From Lathyrus oleraceus (Eukaryota; Streptophyta; Magnoliopsida; Fabales; Fabaceae), in NCBI RefSeq assembly GCF_024323335.1, contig NC_066583.1, forward strand, positions 272,808,916 to 272,872,915: a DNA stretch of 64,000 nucleotides. Direction: 5' to 3'. The position numbers and the translations under genes were made by a program. Under the pieces are notes generated by a model. The model did not search any database. It was not told the origin of the DNA and saw only the letters and a program-made list of their open reading frames with translations. Shown piece by piece: positions 34,042 to 45,600 of this stretch (positions are counted from its first letter, which is position 1; every line of letters starts with the position of its first letter).

Positions 34042-35622
34042 TTATCTTCGAGCTTCACTCGACTCTGCATGCGCCGACATGGGGTTTGTTGCAACGTTTG
34101 GCCTCACTGGCGTGAATGTAAGTGCTTTACTGTCAATCAAATCTTGAACATTGTGCTTGAAAGCCTTACAGTTCTCTATTGTGTGCCCTGGGGCACCCAT
34201 GTGATACTCGCAGTGAGCATTGGCGTCGTAGCCTGGAGGATATGGTGGAGTTGCAGGTGTTATCTCCTTCAGAACAACTGATCCATCCTTTAGCAGATAG
34301 GGAAGGATCTTGCTGTATGATACCGGCAAAGGATCGAAATGTCTTTCTGGCCTCCTTGCCCTTTGCTGGTTAGGCTGACGTTGTTGTGGGACACGTTGCT
34401 GTTGATTCTGATGTGGCTGTTGGTAAGCCGACTGTTGATAAGGTTGTTGATACGGAGGTTGATATGGTGTCGGGACGACAGTGACAACCTGATCGTAAGG
34501 CATAGGAGCATATGGACGTGCCCTAAATCCTCCTCCTCCCATTATGGCATTGGTCTGACCTTCTGGCTTCTTTGGGAGATTGGGGTAAGGTTTCTTCATC
34601 CCACTTGACGCATTAACAGCACAGGGTAGCTTTCCTTTCTTAATCTGACTTTCAATCCGCTCTCCTACAGAGACCACCTCAGCGAAAGTTGGAAAGCTGG
34701 ATCCTACCATCTTCTCCATGTATTGGGTATGCAGGGTTCCCATAAACATGTCAATTAGCTCTTTGTCAAGGAGAGGAGGTTGGACACGAGCTGCTAGCTC
34801 TCTCCACCGCTGAGCGTATTCCTTAAATGACTCGTTGTTGCGTTGAGTCATGTCTTGCAGTTGTGTGCGATTGGGCGCTAGATCAGTGTTGTACTGATAA
34901 TGCCTGAGGAATGCTTCAGCAAGGTCTCTCCATGATTGGACCTGACCTCTCTCTAGTTGCATGTACCACTCCAAGGATGCCCCACTGAGACTATCTTGGA
35001 AGTAATGAATCAGGAGTTGATCATTACTGATGTGGGCAGCCATTTTGCGACAGTAGGCTCTGAGGTGAGTCCTCGGGCAGCTGATCCCTTTGTATTTGTC
35101 AAAGTCCGGGACTTTGAATTTTTGGGGAACCACGAGTCCTGGTACCAAGCACATATCAACAGCGTCCAAACCGGGAGTAGTGTGAACCTCCAAGGACTTA
35201 AACTTTTCCTCCAAAGCATGGAGTCTATCAACAGCTGGGTCTGGGAGACCTCCAACAGCAGGTTTGGCGGGTTGTGGCATGAAGAAGGCGTCGTATGGAT
35301 CCTCATCACCCATCATTGATCCATGTCGAGCAGGTGTAGCAGAATGCTCATGGGGGTTCATGTTGACCATGGGGATCGGAATAGGGATCGGTCCTCCTCC
35401 AGGATGGGCAGGATTACCATCAAGTTCAGTTACTCCAAGGATGCTAAGTGATGGCGATCCAAATTGGGCAGCAACTTTCCTGGCTTCGGCGTTAGTCTCA
35501 GCATCCTTTTCCTTCTGGGCTAAGAGTAACATGGTCTCGAGCAAGCGATCCATCTTGGCCTGCATGGAGTCAATGTCTGTTCTCATTGAAACCTGGTTGG
35601 CTTCAACCTGTTCAAGTGTCAT
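34042..35622 (-). CDS. Ogre-1 gag polyprotein (no protease)
   Basis: 526 codons, open. Order: N-terminal coiled coil (about 1-50), acidic/Pro-rich linker, gag capsid-like core (about 165-330, with YFQDSLSGASLEWYMQLE, then FKEYAQRWRELAARVQPPL), Pro/Gln/Tyr-rich linker (about 385-430) and a Cys/His motif CEYHMGAPGHTIENCKAFKH (about 468-487). Core and Cys/His motif match the Ogre-3 gag closely. It ends soon after this motif, where Ogre-3 continues into protease, so either the frame was cut by the large deletion or a stop was gained. Without pol it could only move with help. Confidence 0.88.
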   Translation of the reverse strand: MTLEQVEANQVSMRTDIDSMQAKMDRLLETMLLLAQKEKDAETNAEARKVAAQFGSPSLSILGVTELDGNPAHPGGGPIPIPIPMVNMNPHEHSATPARHGSMMGDEDPYDAFFMPQPAKPAVGGLPDPAVDRLHALEEKFKSLEVHTTPGLDAVDMCLVPGLVVPQKFKVPDFDKYKGISCPRTHLRAYCRKMAAHISNDQLLIHYFQDSLSGASLEWYMQLERGQVQSWRDLAEAFLRHYQYNTDLAPNRTQLQDMTQRNNESFKEYAQRWRELAARVQPPLLDKELIDMFMGTLHTQYMEKMVGSSFPTFAEVVSVGERIESQIKKGKLPCAVNASSGMKKPYPNLPKKPEGQTNAIMGGGGFRARPYAPMPYDQVVTVVPTPYQPPYQQPYQQSAYQQPHQNQQQRVPQQRQPNQQRARRPERHFDPLPVSYSKILPYLLKDGSVVLKEITPATPPYPPGYDANAHCEYHMGAPGHTIENCKAFKHNVQDLIDSKALTFTPVRPNVATNPMSAHAESSEARR

Positions 35623-35649
35623 CTTGTAATTGCGGCGTGTCTCGTACCG

Positions 35650-36437
35650 GTGTCGAGTAGTCAGTGTTACTGGACAAAGGGTAGAACATGGTGTGAGATT
35701 TTATTTCTGGGAGATGATATGCAATGCATGTTTATGATATGCAAATGCATGAAATTGTGCCATGTTCTTTGGAAAGGAATACAGACTCAAAATTATTCAC
35801 ACGTCGGGTACGTCAGGATAACAAGAAGAAGCAAAGGTTTCTCTGATCACAAGAAATTCCCCAAGGGTAGGTTCTAAAGTTATGTTTTCAAGGAAGGAAC
35901 TTAGACTCACGGATCAAGTTCAAAACTTCCTCGCAATGGTGGGCTAGCCACATCGTGATGGGAGTTCTAAAATGATCTAATCTAAGTGGGATTCTCGTAT
36001 TGCACGAACAGGGTGTACACCCTTCGGCTCAACACTACATAATCACCGATCATGAAAACAAAACTTGGTTTTAAGGCGAGGTCCCTAGAGTCACGGATCG
36101 TATCTGGAACCTCCCCCACAATGATGGGCTAGCCATATTGTGATGGAAACTCCAAACAGATCTACTCTAGGTGGAGTCTTCGTATTGTCCCAATGAGGTG
36201 TACACCCCCCGGTTCAATACTACACAACTCCGGGTTCTAAGTTTTTTCTCGAAGCTCGGGTATGAAGCTTGTCTCACAACATACATCGAGTCCCGTGCTA
36301 TAGTATCAAAATACATTACATACAAGCAACATAATAAAATACAGAGAAACAAGCACGGAAGATAAGAACATCTTCTAACAGTCACGGCAAAATTAAACTA
36401 AGTTAGGCTAGACTCTCTCTTGCTTGGAGCAGGGTCT
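35650..36437 (-). other. Ogre-1 leader, with a two-copy ~170-bp repeat and no ORF1
   Basis: About 0.8 kb between gag start and primer site. Two diverged copies of one sequence lie at about 35890-36055 and 36075-36230, sharing GGCTAGCCA, GGTGTACACC and AATACTACA-like phrases. The Ogre ORF1 is missing, by loss or because this lineage never had it. Confidence 0.65.
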
Positions 36438-36537
36438 CCAGCAGAGTCGCCAGTCTGTCGCACCTCAAAAATGATGATAATGCGATCCCTCGCGATAGGA
36501 CGCGGAAAAAATGTTGTCCCCAGCAGAGTCGCCAGTC
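36438..36537 (-). repeat. 82-bp tandem duplication of LTR end plus primer site in Ogre-1
   Basis: The LTR terminus (TGTCGCACCTC on plus) begins at both 36456 and 36538, each preceded on plus by a CAGCAGAGTCGCCAGTC primer-site copy. The repeated block holds about 60 bp of LTR end and the PBS. The inner PBS copy has CTGGAGA, the outer one CTGGGGA. Confidence 0.85.
36517..36534 (-). other. Primer binding site of Ogre-1 adjoining the LTR
   Basis: The minus strand reads TGGCGACTCTGCTGGGGA, three bases from the LTR end. A second copy lies 82 bp further in. Confidence 0.85.
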
Positions 36538-39500
36538 TGTCGCACCTCAAAAAATGATGATAATGCGATCCCTCGCGATGGGACGCGGAAAAAATGTTAG
36601 TTCGAACAGAGTCGCCACCGAACTTTATTTATTCCAATGAAGGAATAGGAAAATATCGAGAAAACCTTTATAGATAATGGAATAATGGTCGTCGCAACCA
36701 TATTCGGGTTCGGGAGTCGATTACGCAAGGGGAAGGTATTAGCACCCCTCACGTCCGTTGTACTCAACGGGAACCTCTTAGTCTGATTTTGCTATTTGAC
36801 TGTTAATTGACTGTTTATCTGCTTGCTTCGAGTGATTAGAATTGATGGTAGATATGGATGAAGACCTCAGGAGGGGGAAATGAGAGGTTTTTTATTAGTG
36901 TGCTCGCGAAGATACATCAATCTCCTGCCTACGTATCCTTATAGTGCAATAAGGAAATCAGAGCATTCGTAGTTCGGGCTACTACGAATATTTGGTGTGT
37001 TTTGTTTTGATGAACGACTGTGTAGGTCGGCGTTCTAACGGCTAAACGCTGGCATGTCTACTCTCGGGGGAGGCTCTAGCACTGGTTTGTTGTGCGCATT
37101 AGAAAGGATTGACAGTGTTCTTTTGGAAGGGTTTTGGTCACGCGGGGGTGACGAGTTGAATTGATGTGTTTGGGTTTGATTGGTTTCGATCGCTCGGGGC
37201 GAGAAGTTAGTTTGATTTGTTTGAGATGTTTTGAAGAACGACGAAAGATTGAGCAATGTGGTGTACACCAATCGTCCAATTCTTTCGAGGAGTAATAAGG
37301 CGTCCGCCTTCTATTCCTTTTTCATTCAGATTATTTTGAAAGTTTATTTGTGGATGTTGAATACGCATGGTAGTGAGGCGTACGCCTCCCACTTGCTTAT
37401 TCAAGGAATAACGAGGCGTACGCCACCTATTCCCTTATCCAAGTTTATTTAGCGTGTTTTAGTCGGAAGTCGATAATTTGTGCAATATGGCATACGCCAA
37501 TTATCCAAATAATCGAGAGATGGTGAGGCGTACGCCTCCCATCTCTTATCATCCGAAGTTTAATTTAAAAAAAGAAGATATGTTTGGATATTGTATTTGA
37601 TTTGTATTTTGAATTGGTAGGTTTGGAAAGGTCGATGATTTGAGTTTATTCGATTGTGGTTTAATTGGGTGACAAGAACTTGCGCAATATGGCGTACGCC
37701 AATTATTCAAGTACTTGAGAAATAGTGAAGCGTACGCTTCCTATCTCCTTTTCAACCCAAGTTTATGAAAAGATATATTTGATTTGAAAAAATGACTTGA
37801 ATTTGCGTGACTTAAGATTTAATCGGGTGACAAGAACTTGCGCAATATGGCGTACGCCAATTATTCAAGTGCTTGAGAAATAGTGAAGCGTACGCTTCCT
37901 ATCTCCTTTTCAACCCAAGTTTATGAAAAAATATATTTGATTTGAAAAAATGATTTGAATTTGCGTGACTTAAGATTTAATCGGGTGACAAGAACTTGCG
38001 CAATATGGCGTACGCCAATTATTCAAGTGCTTGAGAAATAGTGAAGCGTACGCTTCCTATCTCCTTTTCAACCCAAGCTTATGTTTAAAAGAAAAATTCT
38101 TTTGAAATTGAATGGTTTGGAAAAATGATTTGAATTTGTGTTTATGAAGGAAATGAATTTTGTTTAGTGTATTATTTCATCTACTCGATTAATCAATAAC
38201 CAAGTAGGTTTCATTGTAAGAAAGCCCAAGAGTAAGCTATGTGAGGTTGATGGCGATGCTAAGAGCAATCGACTTACAAGGGTATTTGAAAGCGGGCTCG
38301 ATATTGAATCGAGAATTGTAGTTTGTGCTTTTTTGAAATTGAGTGAAATGGTTTTAAGTTGATGGAATTTGAAATGATTGTAATGCACCACACATATGAA
38401 ATCCATAATTTGTACACATGAATAAACAAGCATAGGATAATAATTCATATAAATCCTAAAAGTGAGTAATTATCTAAGTTATACCAAGTAAAGATAATAT
38501 CACATATTAATCGAAATTATATAATTAGGTTAAGTAATGAATAATAATACTAGATATTAACTAAGAATTTCATAATTATATAATAACATATTAATCAATT
38601 GAGATCATATGACTGGGCTGATGAAATTTTAAATAAGAATCAAACTTAATTTAAACATTCTAGTCTAATCTAGCCCATGTTAATCAAAAGGAATTAAAAA
38701 AACTGTGGTTGGAAATGGGCCTAAAGGCCAACGAGGCCCAATGGGGCGCACAACTCCTCTCCTCTTTCTGAAGGACAACGAAGAGTATGACTTTTCTCCT
38801 TCCTCCCAATATCCGCGGACACGTGGCCATGAATGGTACTTTACCATTACCAAGTGGCCTACTGGCAGTACACCACTAGGCACGGTATGCCTCGGGAATC
38901 ATACAAGTGGCAACGACTAGCTACCAAATTAATGACATGAATAATGGCCAAATGCTTAACCCAAAGAAAATAATGAATTTGAATATTTTTAAATCCCAGG
39001 AACCTTCTTCAACTACCTAAAAAATAAACTCGTTAACTCTCTCAATGTTTCACACAAAAACGCTTCGGTTTCATCTCCTTCTCCCTGCTACCTTACATAG
39101 ATCTATCATTAAATCAAAAACTAAAGAAAAAAAACAAACATCGATCATCAATCAATACCAGATAACAATAACCTCGATTTGAAATTTCATTAACGATATT
39201 ACCGACCAAACAAAGTCCGGTAGCGAAGACAATGAGAAAGTGTACCGATTTAAAGCTTTGGCCTATCCAGATTCCGACGATCCTTCAAGCAGATCCTTAC
39301 GTGATTCACTGTAAACGTTGACACTCCCTTGCGATTCGCCTTTCTTTTAGCTTGAATCTTCTTCTGATTTCGGTGTTTGATGATGGCTCAGGTCGTGGGT
39401 GCTCACCGAGGGGTTCAGTCCGACTACCTCAGAGTTTCGGCGAGAAACTCTGAATAGTTTTTTGTGATTTGGACTTTGAGGAATTTAGGTAATGATTTTC

Positions 39501-41731
39501 GACTGAGTAACAGTGCTTAATTTTTCTCCGATTCGGTGGTGGTTGAGGAAAATGAAGGTGATTAATGGTGAGGGAAGAGGGAAGGGGTTTAGCGGCGGCT
39601 AGGGTTTTTGAAGTGGAGTTTCGGCAGGGTAACGGTATATTTCTTCCCTTTTTCTTTTTCAGTGATTGCATGCTCCTTATATAGAGCGAAGATGAGCGAT
39701 TCTTCAATCATGAGTTGGCAGAGGTGAAAGGAATCATTCCGTTAGAATTGGATTTCTCAGAGATTTGTTGTGGTCCCTCATGGACAGGTGGTACGGAGGA
39801 TTTGTTGGTAGTGGAATCCCTCCATGATGTGTGGCCCCTCTTGAATTTCTCTTGGATTATTACTGCTGTAAGACAGGTATTTTGCTTGTGGTAAAAATTT
39901 TGATTTTTGTAAAACTCAACTTCCACTGAGGCATGACTCTAATTATTTCTGGTTTGAAACAACTTTCAGGTGTTCTTCTGATTTTTGCTGATGTGAGGAC
40001 TTAATACATTTAGGTTTGAATTGCTGCATTGATTCTTGCTGCTTGGAGGTGTGAACACATGAAAACTTGATTAACATCCATTTTGCTCTGAATGTTATCT
40101 GACGTGCTTTTGGTGTGTTGTAGGGTGTACCTGCCTCAAGTTTCACCTTGAATAACAGTAAGCATTGACTCCTGTCCTCCTTTCTTTTGCTGTAAATATG
40201 CATTTCATTCCATCTTTCATCTGTTGTCATTGTTTCGTGTAGCCGGCGTGTGTTGGGGTATTGATGTTCTAAATCTCCTGCTCTGCTTGTTTTGCAGGTG
40301 CAGTTTTTGTTTGTTTTGGATGTTTCATGTGAAACAATCACCTAACTGCAAGGCATGTTGTTGGCTTGTGGACTTCACTTCAGGTTTTGCTTTATTTCCT
40401 GCAACATATATGATATTAAGGATGATGATGCATCGGTTTAGATACCACGATATGCCTGCTGATTTATGTTTCTGTTGTGAGAATGCAGGTTTCCGTGTTG
40501 CTTCAATCATTGCAACATTATATACAATTCAAAACGCAACTGGCTCGGCTGCAATCACTAGAGTTTCAAATGCATTAGGAGCTGGACATCCACAAGCAGC
40601 ACGATTGTTTGTGTATGCTGCTAGGACTCTCTGTTTGCTGTCATAGCAGGATGGGCGTTTGATTGGGTTCTGTAGTAAGCTTGTCATGCACGTCAGGTGG
40701 GATTTATGCCAATGACTTTGGTATGTTGTAGGCCTGTGGTAGACTCATGCTTGGAACCAAAATCCGTTAGAATTCAGTAGGTTCATTTGTATGCTTGTGT
40801 ATTGGTTTTGAGTATGGTTGTAATGCTACTCATGCTGTAGTTTTGATGATCACCGCTTTGCAGGGCACGAGACTTATGGTGCAGAAGGTCCTGGCGGATA
40901 ATGCATTTGGCTTGGATGATGATGTAGACCGTTGTGCTTACCTGGACGTGGCTTGATAGTCATTAGATTTTTGAAGTGTATTTCTTTCATTTGGCTCACT
41001 GTAATGTAGTTTTAGGACCTAGGATTGCTGTGAACGGTCTTGTGGTATGGTTTTATTAATAGATTTGAAACAACTATGTTTGTAAAAATCCAAAATTTGT
41101 TCAGCTAATGTAATTCTACATTGATGCCTTTAAGCCACGCAATGTTCTATTTTGAAATTCACGCAATGTTCTATTTCGAAATTCATGGCTATATTATGTA
41201 CAGGTGACCACCTAGTAACCATGCTAGGCTGCTTTTCGATACATCACTCTAAGAGAATGTCGGCTATAAATGAAAAGAATAAAACTGTGAATTTTCTCTA
41301 CATTCTTTTATGAACATCCCATTGCCCTTTGTCATCTATGTTCGAGAAAGTGCCAATTTTTAAAATGATCCATGCCTCCAAAGCAGAGGTGAAGCCAACA
41401 AAGTTGCAAACCAACTTGGGCACATTAGCCATCATCGCTTGTAATCACATATACTCATGGCCATACTAGTGGATTCACCACCCCAATACTTGCATGATGA
41501 GACCTACTTATGACCTTGATTCAACCTAGTATTCCACCTCCAGAAGATATCCCTTTTCCTCGTATTTGTGCAATAAACCATACTCCTAGACGAAATTGAT
41601 TTTATGAAATGCATGTTTTTATGTATTATTTATGATGGAATGCATGTTATGTTACGCATATGATGCAAAAATGAAAATGAAAACAATTTTATGAAAATTT
41701 AAATATGCCCGGACAAAATTGGGGTATAACA
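36538..41731 (-). repeat. 5' LTR of Ogre-1 (5194 bp)
   Basis: Minus sense starts TGTTATACCCCAATTTTGTC and ends GGTGCGACA. The start resembles the LTR starts of Ogre-2 (TGTCATACCCCAAAAATTAC) and Ogre-3 (TGTAACACCTCAAAATTTGC). It has the CpG palindrome array, the conserved block (36719-36757) and a PBS-like copy (36607-36617). The part 39665-41731 has no partner in the truncated 3' LTR, so the right boundary rests on the terminal motif and the junction with Athila. Confidence 0.75.
40484..40670 (+). pseudogene. MATE (DETOXIFICATION) transporter exon fragment within the Ogre-1 5' LTR
   Basis: One stretch reads as the conserved MATE segment: TLYTIQNATGSAAITRVSNALGAG, then HPQAARLFVYAART (quoted in two parts). 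It directly follows a good acceptor (AATGCAG), as a host exon would. After the match the frame shifts near 40632; the other frame continues FAVIAGWAFDWVL, like the next transmembrane helix. Only this one exon is recognisable. Flanking sequence (39665-41000) has more intron/exon-like texture that I could not assign. It is a captured or inserted host fragment, not a gene. Confidence 0.65.
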
Positions 41732-42603
41732 CCCCCCCCCTACTTGAACTAAACATTGACCCCAATGTTTAAATTCAAACACGAAGGGGACTTACAGTGC
41801 TCACTGTTGAGGAGGAGGCGAAGGATTGTGCGGGAAATGCAACATCAGACGTTGCATCATGGCCTGCCTATCATCCATGACTGTCCCTTGCCGGAACAGT
41901 TCCACACTCTGTCTATCAAGTTCCGCACCTTGCCCGGTCTGCTCGGTGCGGAGAGTTCCCATCTCCGTCTGGATCCAACCCCACTGATCCTGCGACATAA
42001 AAGAGGAGCCTTCACCATGTAGGCTCGAATCATGTGGGGGCGGCATACCGTGGGTCTCATCTTCTTCCATGTTCTCACCTGAAAGATCATGGTCAAACTG
42101 TGCATCTTCCCCTCCCGCTTGGGCTGAACCTGTGTACAACCAATTAGCAGCATTGGCAATGCTAATGGACCCAGGTGCCGGTAGTGCGAGCACTTCCATA
42201 TTGTGAATCATCAGAGCGTAGTGAGTCGGCCGAATGGCAATAATTTGTTGATTGACTAGCGTGTGCATGTCAATCCTATTCTTGCCCATTACTACAGTCT
42301 CCTCCATCAGAAGTTGATCATACCCGAAGTGGCCCGCAATCTGCGTGATCATACCACCTACAGAAATATCCCCAGTAGTTGCATGGCCAACCTGTTTCAG
42401 ATGACTGGCGGCGAAAGCCGCTGCATTGATTCGCTCATTGTGAGCCATGCAATACAGAAAATATAATTCTCTCTTTGCCGCCAACCCGGTACTATCACCC
42501 CGTCCGAACAGGGTGTATGCTAACCCTTTTTGTGCATACCTAAAGCACGGGTTGTGAATTCTAGAAGCTTTTCCCCAGCTGGGGTTATACCCAGTTTTAC
42601 CTG
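41732..42603 (-). pseudogene. Athila element ORF (ATHILA ORF-1 family), C-terminal part, cut by Ogre-3
   Basis: The minus-strand frame runs from the Ogre-3 junction to a stop at 41801. It contains the Athila-type core (ASHLKQVGHATTGDISVGGM, then ITQIAGHFGYDQ and IHNMEVLALPAPGSISIANA) and an acidic/Gln-rich tail. Homologues are the ATHILA ORF-1 proteins of plant gypsy elements; function unknown. The first dozen codons at 42604-42616 belong to the Ogre-3 LTR, not this protein. Beyond the stop is the signature CATTGGGGTCAATGTTTA. The N-terminal half should lie right of the window. Confidence 0.78.
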
Positions 42604-45600
42604 TGTAACACCTCAAAATTTGCCCTCCTCTCTTGGGACTAGCATAACATATTACATATCATTTTAGGTCATTAGGCATTGCATATTGCATATCATGTGG
42701 TTACATGGTGCAAGTCATTCTCCAAGTCTTGGTCAGAAGATGAGGAAGTCAAAGTGCAAGCTAGGGTTTTATTGGACTGGTCAGCAATCATCTGAGGATG
42801 TGGAGGTCCAAATTAGGGTTTGTGATTCTCAAGGAGATTGGTCTTCATCTTGTTTGAAAGGATACATCATCATCATGGTTTGTCATCATCAAGTGTTGGA
42901 GCATAGTCCTTGAGATTAGGGTTTTGACCACTGGTCAACCCTAATCAGTTGCATTGGGCCAATCAGGGCATAATCAGGAGATGGGGTCTATGATGGATAT
43001 GGGGATCATTCTATGATTGTATGGAGATTATTGAGGTTAGGGTTTCACCCTTGAGCCATTTCATCAGGAGATTGGAGCTCAGTTGGATCAATGCATTGCC
43101 AAATTCATCTGTCAGTTGAAAAAGTCAACTGTGGTCAACTGTGCATGATTTAATGGATTTGGAGGTGGGATTGAGTTGGATACACTTCATTCATGTTGAA
43201 ACAAGTGTTATTTGACATTTCAAAGCTTAAGAATGAAGGAAATCAAGTCAGAACAGAAATGGCCAAAAATAGAAAGTGACTTGTAATAGAAGTTTCCAAA
43301 AATGGAAAGTTTTTGACCTCAAAATTACATGTCCAAGGAGGCTTCAAATGGAAATTTGTTCAACATGAAAGTTGTAGATCTTGTTCTCACCTTTCCAAAA
43401 AGTCCAAGAACTTGAAAATCCCATGTATGGTTTGCAAGTTATGGTCCAGTCAATTTCAAAAATGACCCATAATCAGAGGGGCATAACTTCCACATGGAGT
43501 TTCCAAATGGGATGATCTTTTTATGCACAAACTCCATTTGACATGTATTTTCATGGTGCATAATTGGAATTCATCAAAAGTGGTCAATGCAAAAAGTCAA
43601 ATTTCAAGTGTACAGTTAAAAAACCAGGGGCAAAATGGTCCAACTTGTGAAATAATGGGAATTTTGGAATGGGGATTTTTGCAACACCTCACAAATGCTA
43701 TTTGGAAATGGTTTGAATCATCATAACATGTCAAGGCCTCATGGTTGAACAATTCACTTTTGAAATGAACTTGAAAATGCATAAACTTGCCATAGCATAG
43801 TGAAATTCAAAAAATACATGGCCAATCAACATGGGACAAGTTGCAACAGCTCATGACAGATGTTTAGAGCATGTGTGAGCTGTCAATACAGCTGTCATTG
43901 GCCTGTGGTGAAATGACATTTTTGCCCTTACTTTGAAAATGACACATTTGCTAATCTCATTGCATTTGGTTAATTAAGTGATTAAGGCTTGATTAAGCTG
44001 AAGTATATATTCCTAATCATAACCAACTTCTAACAGAATCACAATTCACCAAAAATTGCAAAAATTTTCCCTCCAATTCTCAAGAAAGTTCAAGAACATT
44101 CAAGAGCAAAATTGGATCAAACTCTTCCAATTCTTCATCAAATTCGAAATTTCTTTTTGCTGCTTCTTCCTTGGATCTCCTTCTTCAACTGTTTTGGTAG
44201 TTTGGATCCAAAGAGCATCAAATTCTCCACTATCCAAATTATGCTCATCAATGGCATTTGGAGATTTCTTCCACTAGAAGCGAATTCGAGCCAAGCTACA
44301 AGTTGCATTCACCTTCTTATATCTTCTACTTGATCTGTTTTTGGAATTTGCGCATCAAAACATCACGAATCACGGCTGTCATCAAACAAAGGTGCGAATT
44401 CGAATCTCATGGTTTTGTAAATTGTTATATGCATTGTGTAGATCGTTCATCGTAGGTTAGCGTGAAACTTGTGGTTTATGAAATGATTAAGTATTAAGAG
44501 AGATATCTTGATTTCAAGTTTTGTGTTCATTCCTTTCCAAGCTCGATTCGTGATGTACAGTGGAAATTAATAAAAATCGTTAGCATATTAGTGATGTGCG
44601 TTAGGAGACGAAGAGAATGGTATAGGATTTGCGCGTTTTGGTTGAGATTTGAGCGGAACCGCATTTGAAGAAGAAGAACACGTTAACGGCGCGGGGAAGA
44701 CGATTTGCTGGAGCTGTTTTCTCTGTTTGATGCGTCACGTGGCCTGGAAATTTTGAAAAGTTGTTTCCCTCCATTACAAACCAATTACACACCGCCACGC
44801 AGTAAATGAGACGCTGAGTTGGACCGGCTGGCTGGATAATTACGGGATTGCCATTACTTCTAATTAATTAAATATAACATCTAAATAATTATTTCATTTA
44901 ATTAACCAAACATTAAAAAATTCATAGAAAATTATTGGAAGGTCAAAAAAATATGAGGATTTTTTCTATAGTTTCCATTTTTCCTGTAGAATTTTATGAG
45001 CATGATTTCCAAAATTGTGCATGGTGAAAAGTTGACTTTGCCTAGGGATGTTTGACTTGTGTGTATTTTTGACATGTTCTACCATTTTCAATGTGAAATA
45101 CTCATACCTTAAAAGAAATTCTTGAAATTTTGTGTGGTGATTCTAGACATGTTGATGGTGATTTACATATAAATTTTGTGATTTTTGGATACCTGTGGTG
45201 TGAGATATGATTTTTTGAACTTAGGTGTGACAATTTGTGTCACACCTAACTAGGGCAACTTCATGAAATTATTTGCTTGGCCTATGATTGTTGGAATGGA
45301 TTGAAATTTTGCATGAATGATTATGGATATGTTGAGATGTTAGGTGAATTTGTCTGGATTTTTATGTGGCATTTTCAATTTAATTGATATTTTTCATCTC
45401 TGTTGGTTAATTGTGCAAGCTTGTATGACACATGTTTGTATATCTTGTGTGAAATTCTCATATGGCTTTGGATGAGTGTGAAATTTGGTATGCTGGTTGT
45501 AGACACATTGTAGGACATCCCTGTTTTGGTCCCATTCATTTCTTAACTTTTTTCATTGACTTATGAATTTTTGAAGTGAATGCTTGTGTTGATGCTATGA

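Larger units (their letters stand above)
19071..41731 (-). mobile_element. Ogre-1: Tat/Ogre-type LTR retrotransposon, pol-less deletion derivative, minus strand
   Basis: Outer ends are TGTCGCACC and GGTATAACA (minus sense TGTTATACC...GGTGCGACA). It lies in a C run, so CCCCC on both sides is a possible but uninformative 5-bp duplication. The 5' LTR (36538-41731) is 5194 bp. The 3' LTR survives only as 19071-20999 plus 32409-33606, and Ogre-2 interrupts it. The internal region holds a gag ORF but no protease, RT, integrase or ORF1. One deletion, joined at about 33606/33607, removed pol, the 3' region and the first ~2.07 kb of the 3' LTR. Excluding Ogre-2 and its duplicated target it is about 11.25 kb. 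Confidence 0.82.

Noticed and set aside
34069..35629. Plus-strand frames opposite the Ogre-1 gag
   Set aside because: Shadows of the gag coding strand, with no domains of their own.
39660..39664. 39664 as the right end of the Ogre-1 LTR
   Set aside because: Identity between the two copies ends there, but no TG/CA terminus with purine tract or target duplication fits. TGTTATACC at 41731 fits the LTR-start pattern of the other Ogres and the Athila junction, so 39664 is better read as a deletion edge.
39943..40341. 132-codon minus-strand frame in the Ogre-1 5' LTR
   Set aside because: No recognisable domain or codon pattern; lies opposite intron-like sequence.
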